Assembly (NCBI RefSeq): GCF_047675955.1 | Contig: NW_027328103.1 | Location: forward strand, 186,001 to 250,000 | DNA length: 64,000 nt | Direction: 5' to 3' | From: Chlorocebus sabaeus | Taxonomy: Eukaryota > Chordata > Mammalia > Primates > Cercopithecidae | Part shown: positions 45,401 to 57,200 of the stretch, in pieces | Numbering within the stretch: the first letter of the stretch is position 1 | Layout of the letters: the number at the start of each line of letters is the position of its first letter | Program-made: the position numbers and the translations under genes | The notes under the pieces: generated by a model | Told to the model about the DNA's origin: nothing | What the model saw: the letters and a program-made list of their open reading frames with translations, nothing else | Database searches by the model: none

Positions 45401-46950
45401 CACAGAGTTACATCTTTCCCTTCAAGAAGCCTTTCGCTAAGGCTGTTCTTGTGGAATTGGCAAAGGGTTTTTGGAAGCCCATAGAGGGCTATGGTGAAAA
45501 TGGAAATATCTTCCGTTCAAAACTGTAAAGAAGCTTTGTGAGAAACTGCTCTGTGTTCTGTTAATTCATCTCACAGAGTTACATCTTTCCCTTCAAGAAG
45601 CCTTTCTCTAAGGCTGTTCTTGTGGAATTGGCAAAGGGATATTTGGAAGCCCATAGAGGGCTACGGTGAAAAAGGAAATATCTTCCGTTCAAAACTGGAA
45701 AGAAGCTTTCTGAGAAACTGCTCTGTGTTCTGTTAATTCATCTCACAGAGTTACATCATTCGCTCAAGATGCCTTTCGCTAAGGCTGTTCTTGTGGAATT
45801 GGCAAAGGGATATTTGGAAGCCCATAGAGGGCTATGGTGAAAAAGGAAATATCTTCCGTTCAGAAGTGTAAAGAAGCTTTCTGAGAAACTGCTCTGTGTT
45901 CTGTTAATTCATCTCACAGAGTTACATCTTTCCCTTCAAGAAGCCTTTCGCTAAGGCTGTTCTTGTGGAATTGGCAAAGGGATATTTGGAAGCCCATAGA
46001 GGACTATGGTGAAAAAGGAAATATCTTCCGTTCAAAACTGGAAAGAAGCTTTCTGAGAAACTGCTCTGTGTTCTGTTAATTCATCTCACAGAGTTGCATC
46101 TATCCCTTCAAGAAGCCTTTCGCTAAGGCTGTTCTTGTGGAATTGGCAAAGGGATATTTGGAAGCCCATAGAGGGCTATGGTGAAAAAGGAAATATCTTC
46201 CGTTCAAAACTGGAAAGAAGCTTTCTGAGAAACTGCTCTGTGTTCTGTTAATTCATCTCACAGAGTTACATCTTTCCCTTCAAGAAGCCTTTCGCTAAGG
46301 CTGTTCTTGTGGAATTGGCAATGGGATATTTGGAAGCCCATAGAGGGCTATGGTGAAAAAGGAAATATCTTCCGTTCAAAATTGGAAAGAAGCTTTCTGA
46401 GAAACTGCTCTGTGTTCTGTTAATTCATCTCACAGAGTTACATCTTTCCCTTCAAGAAGCCTTTCGCTAAGGCTGTTCTTGTGGAATTGGCAAAGGGATA
46501 TTTGGAAGCCCATAGAGGGCTATGGTGAAAAAGGAAATATCTTCCGTTCAAAAGTGTAAAGAAGATTTCTGAGAAACTGCTCTGTGTTCTGTTAATTCAT
46601 CTCACATAGTTACGTCTTTCCCTTCAAGAAGCCTTTCGCTAAGGCTGTTCTTGTGGAATTGGCAAAGGGATATTTGGAAGCCCATAGAGGGCTATGGTGA
46701 AAAAGGAAATATCTTCCGTTCAAAACTGGAAAGAAGCTTTCTGAGAAACTGCTCTGTGTTCTGTTAATTCATCTCACAGAGTTACGTCTTTCCCTTCAAG
46801 AAGCATTTCGCTAAGGCTGTTCTTGGGGAATTGGCAAAGGGATATTTGGAAGCCCATAGAGGACTATGGTGAAAAAGGAAATATCTTCCGTTCAAAACTG
46901 GAAAGAAGCTTTCTGAGAAACTGCTCTGTGTTCTGTTAATTCATCTCACA
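39420..46950. repeat. Large block B1 (with 35.64-39.42 kb) duplicated at 54.2-61.7 kb
   Basis: Colinear with 54.20-61.72 kb at an offset of 14,777 bp (14,776 between the TCTTTCCTTC deletion at about 56,065 and the GGGTTTTTGG deletion near 45,467). Ordered markers: CCGTTGAGAAGTGG, CAAGATGCC, ATCTTTTGTTC, CTCAGTG (CTCACTG in the other copy), GTATATTTTG, CCGTGCAAAAC, CTACTCTGTG, ATGATG, CTGAGGAACTG, CAGAAGGGG, families b, c, a, GTGAAGAAGG, AGAAGACTATGG, TTTGTTAATTC, CTTTCTCTAAGG, CTACGGTG, GAGTTGCATCTATCC, CAAAATTGG, AAGATTTCTG and AAGCATTTCGC. Homology ends near 46.95 kb. The 40.4-44.3 kb part also resembles 1.95-5.8 and 16.9-20.8 kb. Confidence 0.88.
44330..44710. repeat. Three-monomer cassette, six copies in window
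   Basis: Linked markers CAGGGTTAC, AAGTCTTT, CATAGGGGGATATGG, CTTCCTTTC, GAGGACTATGG (here AGAAGACTATGG) and CTTTATGAG define a short cassette. It recurs near 9.65-9.97, 25.1-25.43, 28.04-28.36, 49.73-50.0 (first part missing) and 59.13-59.46 kb. Here and at 59.2 kb it also carries GTGAAGAAGG. In blocks A1, A2 and the 17-monomer unit it follows the CTTTAACTTC monomer. Here it follows a TTTAGCTAAAGC monomer, so its surroundings were rearranged. Confidence 0.8.
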
Positions 46951-47225
46951 GAGTTACATCTTTCCCTTCAAGAAGCCTTTGGCTAAGGCTGTTCTTGTGG
47001 AATTGGCAAAGGGATATTTGGAAGCCCATAGAGGGCTATGGTGAAAAAGGAAATATCTTCCGTTCAAAACTGGAAAGAAGCTTTCTGAGAAACTGCTCTG
47101 TGTTCTGTTAATTCATCTCACAGAGTTACATCATTCCCTCAAGATGCCTTTCGCTACGGCTGTTCTTGTGGAATTGGCAAAGGGATATTTGGAAGCCCAT
47201 AGAGGGCTATGGTGAAAAAGGAAAT
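46950..47225. repeat. Junction monomers between block B1 and a 29-31 kb-type block
   Basis: Two monomers, one with TTTGGCTAAGG (46,979) and one of family a with CTACGGC (47,129-47,160), join block B1 to a segment beginning CAAAAGTGTAAAGAAGTTTTCTG at 47,235. The left neighbour stops matching 61.72 kb, and the right neighbour starts matching 29.35 kb (offset 17,870 bp). The array stays in monomer phase across both switches. Confidence 0.75.
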
Positions 47226-50110
47226 ATCTTCCGTTCAAAAGTGTAAAGAAGTTTTCTGAGAAACTGCTCTTTGTTCTGTTAATTCATCTCACAGAGTTAC
47301 GTCTTTCCCTTCAAGAAGCCTTTCGCTAAGGCTGTTCTTGTGGAATTGGCAAAGGGATATTTGGGAGCCCATAGAGGGCTATGGTGAAAATGGAAATATC
47401 TTCCGTTCAAAACTGGAAAGAATCTTTCTGAGAAACTGCTCTGTGTTCTGTTAATTTATCTCAGAGAGTTACATCTTTCCCTTCAAGAAGCCTTTCGCTA
47501 AGGCTGTTCTTTGGAATTGGCAAAGGTATATTTGGAAGCCTATAGAGGGCTATGGTGAAAAAGGAAATATATTCCGTTCAAAACTGGAAAGAAGCTTTCT
47601 GAGAAACTGCTCTGTGTTCTGTTGATTCATCTCACAGAGTTACATCTTTCCCTTCAAGAAGCCTTTCGCTAAGGCTGTTCTTGTGGAATTGGCAAAGGGA
47701 TATTTGGAAGCCCATAGAGGGCTATGGTGAAAAAGGAAATATCTTCCGTTCAAAACTGGAAAGAAGCTTTCTGAGAAACTGCTCTGTGTTCTGTTAATTC
47801 ATCTCACAGAGTTACATCTTTCCCTTCAAGAAGCCTTTCGCTAAGGCTGTTCTTGTGGAATTGGCAAAGGGATATTTGGAAGCCCAAAGAGGGCTATGGT
47901 GAAAAAGGAAATATCTTCCGTTCAAAACTGGAAAGAAGCTTTCTGAGAAACTGCTCTGTGTTCTGTTAATTCATCTCACATAGTTACGTCTTTCCCTTCA
48001 AGAAGCCTTTCGCTAAGGCTGTTCTTGTGGAATTGGCAAAGGGATATTTGGAAGCCCATAGAGGGCTATGGTGAAAAAGGAAATATCTTCCGTTCAAAAC
48101 TGGAAAGAAGCTTTCTGAGAAACTGCTCTGTGTTCTGTTAATTCATCTCACAGAGTTACATCATTCCCTCAAGATGCCTTTCGCTACGGCTGTTCTTGTG
48201 GAATTGGCAAAGGGATATTTGGAAGCCCATAGAGGGCTATGGTGAAAAACCAAATATCTTCCGTTCAAAACTGGAAAGAAGCTTTCTGAGAACCTGCTCT
48301 GTGTTCTGTTAATTCACCTCACAGAGTTACATCTTTCCCTTCAAGAAGCCTTTAGCTAAGGCTGTTCTTGTGGAATTGGCATAGGGATATTTGGAAGCCC
48401 ATAGAGGGCTATGGTGAAAATGGAAATATCTTCCGTTCAAAACTGTAAAGAAGCTTTGTGAGAAACTGCTCTGTGTTCTGTTAATTCATCTCAGAGAGTT
48501 ACATCTTTCCCTTCAAGAAGCCTTTCGCTAAGGCTGTTCTTGTGGAATTGGCAAAGGGATATTTGGAAGCCCATAGAGGGCTATGGTGAAAAAGGAAATA
48601 TCTTCCGTTCAAAACTGGAAAGAAGCTTTCTGAGAAACTGCTCTGTGTTCTGTTAATTCATCTCACAGAGTTACGTCTTTCCCTTCAAGAAGCCTTTCGT
48701 TAAGGCTGTTCTTGTGGAATTGGCAAAGGGATATTTGGAAGCCCATAGAGGGCTATGCTGAAATAGGAAATATCTTCCGTTCAAAACTGGAAAGAAGCTT
48801 TCTGAGAAACTGCTCTGTGTTCTGTTAATTCATCTCACAGAGTTACATCTTTCCCTTCAAGAAGCCTTTCGCTAAGGCTGTTCTTGTGGAATTGGCAAAG
48901 GGATATTTGGAAGCCCATAGAGGGCTATGGTGAAAAAGGAAATATCTTCCGTTCAAAACTGGAAAGAAGCTTTCTGAGAAACTGCTCTGTGTTATGTTAA
49001 TTCATCTCACAGGGTTACATCTTTCCCTTCAAGAAGCCTTTCGCTAAGGGTGTTCTTGTGGAATTGGCAAAGGGATAATTGGAAGCCCATAGATGGCTAT
49101 GGTGAAAAATGAAATATCTTCCGTTCAAAACTGGAAAGAAGCTTTCTGAGAAACTGCTCTGTGTTCTGTTAATTCATCTCACAGAATTACATCTTTCCCT
49201 TCAAGAAGCCTTTCGCTAAGGCTGTTCTTGTGGAATTGGCAAAGGGATATTTGGAAGCCCATAGAGGGCTATGGTGAAAAAGGAAATATCTTCCGTTCAA
49301 AACTGGAAAGAAGCTTTCTGAGAAACTGCTCTGTGTTCTGTTAATTCATCTCAGAGAGTTACATCTTTCCCTTTAAGAAGCCTTTCGCTAAGGCTGTTCT
49401 TGTGGAATTGGCAAAGGGATATTTGGAAGCCCATAGAGGGCTATGGTGAAAAAGGAAATATCTTCCGTTCAAAACTGGAAAGAAGCATTCTGAGAAACTG
49501 CTCTGTGTTCTGTTAATTCGTCTCACAGAGTTACATCATTCGCTCAAGATGCCTTTCGCTAAGGCTGTTCTTGTGGAATTGGCAAAGGGATATTTGCAAG
49601 CCCATAGAGGGCTATGGTGAAAAAGGAAATGTCTTCCGTTCAAAACTGGAAAGAAGCTTTCTGAGAAACTGCTCTGTGTTCTGTTAATTCACCTCACAGA
49701 GTTACATCTTTAACTTCAAGAAGTCTTTCGCTAAGGCTGTTCTTGTGGAATTGGCAAAGGGATATTTGGAAGCCCATAGGGGGATATGGTGAAAAAGGAA
49801 ATATCTTCCTTTCAAAACTGGAAAGAAGCTTTCTGAGAAACTGCTCTGTGTTCTGTTAATTCATCTCACAGAGTTACGTCTTTCCCTTCAAGAAGCCTTT
49901 CGCTAAGGCTGTTCTTGGGGAATTGGCAAAGGGATATTTGGAAGCCCATAGAGGACTATGGTGAAAAAGGAAATATCTTCCGTTCAAAACTGGAAAGAAG
50001 CTTTATGAGAAACTGCTCTGTGTTCTGTTAATTCATCTCACAGAGTTACATCTTTCCCTTCAAGAAGCCTTTCGCTAAGGCTGTTCTTGTGGAATTGGCA
50101 AAGGGATATT
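47225..50110. repeat. Copy of the 29.35-31.6 / 27.66-28.45 kb type block
   Basis: Offset 17,870 bp to 29.35-31.6 kb, checked at AAGTTTTCTG (47,251 against 29,381) and CCCAAAGAGG (47,883 against 30,013); GGCATAGGG and TCGTTAAGG are also shared. From 49.48 kb it follows instead the copies at 27.66 and 24.74 kb (AAGCATTCTG, CGTCTCACAG, TTTGCAAGCC, AAATGTC, CTTTAACTTC). This shows that the 31.6-kb truncation is private to that copy. At 49,722-49,733 TTTAACTTC is followed directly by AAGAAGTCTTT, so one monomer present in every other copy is missing. Confidence 0.85.
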
Positions 50111-53100
50111 TGGAAGCCCATAGAGGGCTATGGTGAAAAAGGAAATATCTTCCGTTCAAAACTGGAAAGAAGCTTTCTGAGAAACTGCTCTGTGTTCTGT
50201 TAATTCATCTCACAGAGTTACATCTTTCCCTTCAAGAAGCCTTTCGCTAAGGCTGTTCTTGTGGAATTGGCAAAGGGATATTTGGAAGCCCTTAGAGGGC
50301 TATGGTGAAAAAGGAAATATCTTCCGTTCAGACCTGGAAAGAGGCTTTCTGAGAAACTGCTCTGTGTTCTGTTAATTCATCTCACAGAGTTACATCTTTC
50401 CCTTCAAGAAGCCTTTCGCTAAGGCTGTTCTTGTGGAATTGGCAAAGGGATATTTGGAAGCCCATAGAGGGCTATGGTGAAAAAGGAAATATCTTCCGTT
50501 CAAAACTGGAAAGAAGCTTTCTGAGAAACTGCTCTGTGTTCTGTTAATTCATCTCACAGAGTAACATCTTTCCCTTCAAGAAGCCTTTCGCTAAGGCTGT
50601 TCTTGTGGAATTGGCAAAGGGATATTTGGAAGCCCATAGAGGGCTATGGTGAAAAATGAAATATCTTTCGTTCAGAAGTGGAAAGAAGCTTTCTGAGAAA
50701 CTGCTCTGTGTTCTGTTAATTCATCTCACAGAGTTACGTCTTTCCCTTCAAGAAGCCTTTCGCTAAGGCTGTTCTTGGGGAATTGGCAAAGGGATATTTG
50801 GAAGCCCATAGAGGGCTATGATGAAAAAGGAAATATCTTCCGTTCAAAATTTGAAAGAAGCTTTCTGAGAAACTGCTCTGTGTTCTGTTAATTCATCTCA
50901 TAGAGTTACATCTTTCCCTTCAAGAAGCCTTTCGCTAAGGCTGTTCTTGTGGAATTGGCAAAGGGATATTTGGAAGCCCATAGAGGGCTATGGTGAAAAT
51001 GGAAATATCTTCCGTTCAAAACTGGAAAGAAGCTTTCTGAGAAACTGCGCTGTGTTCTGTTAATTCATCTCAGAGAGTTACATCTTTCCCTTCAAGAAGC
51101 CTTTCGCTAAGGCTGTTCTTGTGGAATTGGCAAAGGGATATTTGGAAGCCCATAGAGGGCTATGGTGAAAAAGGAAATATCTTCCGTTCAAAACTGGAAA
51201 GAAGCTTTCTGAGAAACTGCTCTGTGTTCTGTTAATTCATCTCACAGAGTTACATCTTTCCATTCAAGAAGCCTTTCGCAAAGGCTGTTCTTGGGGAATT
51301 GGCAAAGGGATATTTGGAAGCCCATAGGGGGCTATGGTGAAAAAGGAAATATCTTCCGTTCAAAACTGGAAAGAAGCTTTCTGAGAAACTGCTCTGTGTT
51401 CTGTTGATTCATCTCACAGAGTTATATCTTTCCCTTCAAGAAGCCTTTCGCTAAGGCTGTTCTTGTGGAATTGGCAAAGGGATATTTGGAAGCCCATAGA
51501 GGGCTATGGTGAAAAAGGAAATATCTTCCGTTCAAAACTGGAAAGAAGCTTTCTGAGAAACTGCTCTGTGTTCTGTTAATTCATCTCACAGAGTTACATC
51601 TTTCCCTTCAAGAAGCCTTTCGCTAAGGCTGTTCTTGTGGAATTGGCAAAGGTATATTTGGAAGCCCATAGAGGGCTATGGTGAAAAAGGAAATATCTTC
51701 CGTTCAAAACTGGAAAGAAGCTTTCTGAGAAACTGCTCTGTGTTCTGTTAATTCATCTCACAGAGTTACATCTTTCCCTTCAAGAAGCCTTTCGCTAAGG
51801 CTGTTCTTGTGGAATTGGCAAAGGGATATTTGGAAGCCCATAGAGGGCTATGGTGAAAAAGGAAATATCTTCCGTTCAAAACTGGAAAGAAGCTTTCTGA
51901 GAAACTGCTCTGTGTTCTGTTAATTCATCTCACAGAGTTACGTCTTTCCCTTCAAGAAGCCTTTCGCTAAGGCTGTTCTTGGGGAATTGGCAAAGGTATA
52001 TTTGGAAGCCCATAGAGGGCTATGGTGAAAAAGGAAATATCTTCCGTTCAGAAGGGGAAAGAAGCTTTCTGAGAAACTGCTCTGTGTTCTGTTAATTCAT
52101 CTCACAGAGTTACATCTTTCCCTTCAAGAAGCCTTTCGCTAAGGCTGTTCTTGTGGAATTGGCAAAGGGATATTTGGAAGCCCATAGAGGGCTATGGTGA
52201 AAAAGGAAATATCTTCCGTTCAGAACTGGAAAGAAGCTTTCTGAGAAACTGCTCTGTGTTCTGTTAATTCATCTCACAGAGTTACATCTTTCCCTTCAAG
52301 AAGCCTTTCGCTAAGGCTGTTCTTGTGGAATTGGCAAAGGGATATTTGGAAGCCCATAGAGGGCTATGGTGAAAAAGGAAATATCTTCCGTTCAAAAGTG
52401 TAAAGAAGCTTTCTGAGAGACTGCTCTTTGTTCTGTTAATTCATCTCACAGAGTTACATCTTTCCCTTCAAGAAGCCTTTCGCTAAGGCTGTTCTTGTGG
52501 AATTGGCAAAGGGATATTTGGAAGCCCATAGAGGGCTATGGTGAAAATGGAAATATCTTCCGTTCAAAACTGGAAAGAATGTTTCTGAGAAACTGCTCTG
52601 TGTTCTGTTAATTTATCTCACAGAGTTACATCTTTCCCTTCAAGAAGCCTTTCGCGATGGCTGTTCTTTGGAATTGGCAAAGGGATATTTGGAAGCCTAT
52701 AGAGGGCTATGGTGAAAAAGGAAATATCTTCCGTTCAAAACTGGAAAGAAGCTTTCTGAGAAACTGCTCTGTGTTCTGTTGATTCATCTCACAGAGTTCC
52801 ATCTTTCCCTTCAAGAAGCCTTTCGCTAAGGCTGTTCTTGTGGAATTGGCAAAGGGATATTTGGAAGCCCATAGAGGGCTATGGTGAAAAAGGAAATATC
52901 TTCCGTTCAAAACTGGAAAGAAGCTTTGTGAGAAACTGCTCTGTGTTCTGTTAATTCATCTCACAGAGTTACATCTTTCCCTTCAAGAAGCCTTTCGCTA
53001 AGGCTGTTCTTGTGGAATTGGCAAAGGGATATTTGGAAGCCCATAGAGGGCTATGGTGAAAAAGGAAATATCTTCCGTTCAAAAGTGTAAAGAAGCTTTC

Positions 53101-54200
53101 TGAGAAACTGCTCTGTGTTCTGTTAATTCATCTCACATAGTTACGTCTTTCCCTTCAAGAAGCCTTTCGCTAAGGCTGTTCTTGTGGAATTGGCAAAGGG
53201 ATATTTCGAAGCCCAAGAGGGCTATGGTGAAAAAGGAAATATCTTCCGTTCAAAACTGGAAAGAAGCTTTCTGAGAAACTGCTCTGTGCTCTGTTAATTC
53301 ATCTCACAGAGTTACATCTTTCCCTTCAAGAAGCCTTTCGCTAAGGCTGTTCTTGTGGAATTGGCAAAGGGATATTTGGAAGCCCATAGAGGGCTATGGT
53401 GAAAAAGGAAATATCTTCCGTTCAAAACTGGAAAGAAGCTTTCTGAGAAACTGCTCTGTGTTCTGTTAATTCATCTCACAGAGTTACATCATTCCCTCAA
53501 GATACCTTTCGCTACGGCTGTTCTTGTGGAATTGGCAAAGGGATATTTGGAAGCCCATAGAGGGCTATGGTGAAAAAGGAAATATCTTCCGTTCAAAACT
53601 GGAAAGAAGCTTTCTGAGAAACTGCTCTGTGTTCTGTTAATTCACCTCACAGAGTTACATCTTTCCCTTCAAGAAGCCTTTAGCTAAAGCTGTTCTTGTG
53701 GAATTGGCAAAGGGATATTTGGAAGCCCATAGAGGGCTATGGTGAAAAAGGAAATATCTTCCGTTCAAAAGTGTAAAGAAGCATTCTGAGAAACTGCTCT
53801 GTGTTCTGTTAATTCATCTCACAGAGTTACATCATTCCCTCAAGATGCCTTTCGCTAAGGCTGTTCTTGTGGAATTGGCAAAGGGATATTTGGAAGACCG
53901 TAGAGGGCTATGGTGAAAAAGGAAATATCTTCCGTTGAAAACTGGAAAGAAGCTTTCTGAGAAACTGCTCTGTGTTCTGTTAATTTATCTCACAGAGTTA
54001 CATCTTTCCCTTCAAGAAGCCTTTCGCTAAGGCTGTTCTTGTGGAATTGGCAAAGGGATATTTGGAAGCCCATAGAGGGCTATGGTGAAAAAGGAAATAT
54101 CTTCCGTTCAAAACTGGAAAGAAGCTTTCTGAGAAACTGCTCTGTGTTCTGTTAATTCATCTCACAGAGTTACATCTTTCCCTTCAAGAAGCCTTTGGCT
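50110..54200. repeat. 22-monomer unit, copy 3
   Basis: Matches 31.56-35.58 kb at an offset of 18,557 bp, and 35.64-39.42 kb at 14,777 bp. It has GAGTAAC at 50,559, GAGACTGCTC at about 52,418, GAGTTCCATC at 52,795 and the family-b, -c, -a series. It differs from copies 1 and 2 at several places (GAGTTATATC at 51,420, GATACCTTTC at about 53,500, CATCTC for CAGCTC near 53,472, CTGAGAAACTG for CTGAGAATCTG near 52,760). Its upstream CCTTAGAGG/CAGACCTGG monomer is shared with copy 1, and its downstream sequence with copy 2. Confidence 0.88.
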
Positions 54201-57200
54201 AAGGCTGTTCTTGTGGAATTGGCAAAGGGATATTTGGAAGCCCATAGAGGGCTATGGTGAAAAAGGAAATATCTTCCGTTCAAAACTGGAAAGAAGCTTT
54301 CTGAGAAACTGCTCTGTGTTCTGTTAATTCATCTCACAGAGTTACGTCTTTCCCTTCAAGAAGCCTTTCGCTAAGGCTGTTCTTGGGGAATTGGCAAAGG
54401 TATATTTGGAAGCCCATAGAGGGCTATGGTGAAAAAGGAAATATCTTCCGTTGAGAAGTGGAAAGAAGCTTTCTGAGAAACTGCTCTGTGTTCTGTTAAT
54501 TCATCTCACAGAGTTACATCTTTCCCTTCAAGAAGCCTTTCGCTAAGGCTGTTCTTGTGGAATTGGCAAAGGGATATTTGGAAGCCCATAGAGGGCTATG
54601 GTGAAAAAGGAAATATCTTCCGTTCAGAACTGGAAAGAAGCTTTCTGAGAAACTGCTCTGTGTTCTGTTAATTCATCTCACAGAGTTACATCTTTCCCTT
54701 CAAGAAGCCTTTCGCTAAGGCTGTTCTTGTGGAATTGGCAAAGGGATATTTGGAAGCCCATAGAGGGCTATGGTGAAAAAGGAAATATCTTCCGTTCAAA
54801 ACTGGAAAGAAGCTTTCTGAGAAACTGCTCTGTGTTCTGTTAATTCATCTCACAGAGTTACATCTTTCCCTTCAAGATGCCTTTCGCTAAGGCTGTTCTT
54901 GTGGAATTGGCAAAGGGATATTTGGAAGCCCATAGAGGGCTATGGTGAAAAAGGAAATATCTTTTGTTCAAAACTGGAAAGAAGCTTTCTGAGAATCTGC
55001 TCTGTGTTCTGTTAATTCATCTCACAGAGTTACATCTTTCCTTTCAAGAAGCCTTTCGCTAAGGCTGTTCTTGTGGAATTGGCAAAGGTATATTTGGAAG
55101 CCCATAGAGGGCTATGGTGAAAAAGGAAATATCTTTTGTTCAAAACTGGAAAGAAGCTTTCTGAGAAACTGCTCACTGTTCTGTTAATTCATCTCACAGA
55201 GTTACATCTTTCCCTTCAAGAAGCCTTTCGCTAAGGCTGTTCTTGTGGAATTGGCAAAGGTATATTTTGAAGCCCATAGAGGGCTATGGTGAAAAAGGAA
55301 ATATCTTCCATTCAAAACTGGAAAGAAGCTTTCTGAGAAACTGCTCTGTGTTCTGTTAATTCATCTCATAGAGTTACATCTTTCCCTTCAAGAAGCCTTT
55401 CGCTAAGGCTGTTCTTGTGGAATTGGCAAAGGGATATTTGGAAGCCCATAGAGGGCTATGGTGAAAAAGGAAATATCTTCCGTTCAAAACTGGAAAGAAG
55501 CTTTCTGAGAAACTGCTCTGTGTTCTGTTAATTCATCTCACAGAGTTACATCTTTCCCTTCAAGAAGCCTTTGGCTAAGGCTGTTCTTGTGGAATTGGCA
55601 AAGGGATATTTGGAAGCCCATAGAGGGCTATGGTGAAAAAGGAAATATCTTCCGTGCAAAACTGGAAAGAAGCTTTCTGAGAAACTGCTCTGTGTTCTGT
55701 TAATTCATCTCACAGAGTTACATCTTCCCCTTCAAGAAGCCTTTCGCTAAGGCTGTTCTTGTGGAATTGGCAAAGGGATATTTGGAAGCAAATAGAGGGC
55801 TATGGTGAAAAAGGAAATATCTTCCGTTCAAAACTGGAAAGAAGCTTTCTGAGAAACTGCTCTGTGTTCTGTTAATTCATCTCACAGAGTTACATCTTTC
55901 CCTTCAAGAAGCCTTTCGCTAAGGCTGTTCTTGTGGAATTGGCAAAGGGATATTTGGAAGCCCTTAGAGGGCTATGGTGAAAAAGGAAATATCTTCCGTT
56001 CAGACCTGGAAAGAGGCTTTCTGAGAAACTACTCTGTGTTCTGTTAATTCATCTCACAGAGTTACATCTTTCCTTCAAGAAGCCTTTCGCTAAGGCTGTT
56101 CTTGTGGAATTGGCAAAGGGATATTTGGAAGCCCATAGAGGGCTATGGTGAAAAAGGAAATATCTTCCGTTCAAAACTGGAAAGAAGCTTTCTGAGAAAC
56201 TGCTCTGTGTTCTGTTAATTCATCTCACAGAGTTACATCTTTCCCTTCAAGAAGCCTTTAGCTAAGGCTGTTCTTGTGGAATTGGCAAAGGGATATTTGG
56301 AAGCCCATAGAGGGCTATGGTGAAAATGGAAATATCTTCCGTTCAAAACTGTAAAGAAGCTTTGTGAGAAACTGCTCTGTGTTCTGTTAATTCATCTCAC
56401 AGAGTTACGTCTTTCCCTTCAAGAAGCCTTTCGCTAAGGCTGTTCTTGGGGAATTGGCAAAGGGATATTTGGAAGCCCATAGAGGGCTATGATGAAAAAG
56501 GAAATATCTTCCGTTCAAAATTTGAAAGAAGCTTTCTGAGAAACTGCTCTGTGTTCTGTTAATTCATCTCATAGAGTTACATCTTTCCCTTCAAGAAGCC
56601 TTTAGCTAAGGCTGTTCTTGTGGAATTGGCAAAGGGATATTTGGAAGCCCATAGAGGGCTATGGTGAAAAAGGAAATATCTTCCGTTCAAAACTGGAAAG
56701 AAGCTTTCTGAGAAACTGCGCTGTGTTCTGTTAATTCATCTCAGAGAGTTACATCTTTCCCTTCAAGAAGCCTTTCGCTAAGGCTGTTCTTGTGGAATTG
56801 GCAAAGGGATATTTGGAAGCCCATAGAGGGCTATGGTGAAAAAGGAAATATCTTCCGTTCAAAACTGGAAAGAAGCTTTCTGAGAAACTGCTCTGTGTTC
56901 TGTTAATTCATCTCACAGAGTTACATCTTTCCCTTCAAGAAGCCTTTCGCTAAGGCTGTTCTTGTGGAATTGGCAAAGGGATATTTGAAAGCCCATAGAG
57001 GGCTATGGTGAAAAAGGAAATATCTTCCGTTCAAAACTGGAAAGAAGCTTTCTGAGGAACTGCTCTGTGTTCTGTTAATTCATCTCACAGAGTTACATCT
57101 TTCCCTTCAAGAAGCCTTTGGCTAAGGCTGTTCTTGTGGAATTGGCAAAGGGATATTTGGAAGCCCATAGAGGGCTATGGTGAAAAAGGAAATATCTTCC

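Noticed and set aside
45455..45475. GGGTTTTTGGAAG as a possible small insertion or foreign sequence
   Set aside because: It is only GGGATATTTGG with a base loss and a substitution. The sister copy at 60.24 kb has the normal sequence.
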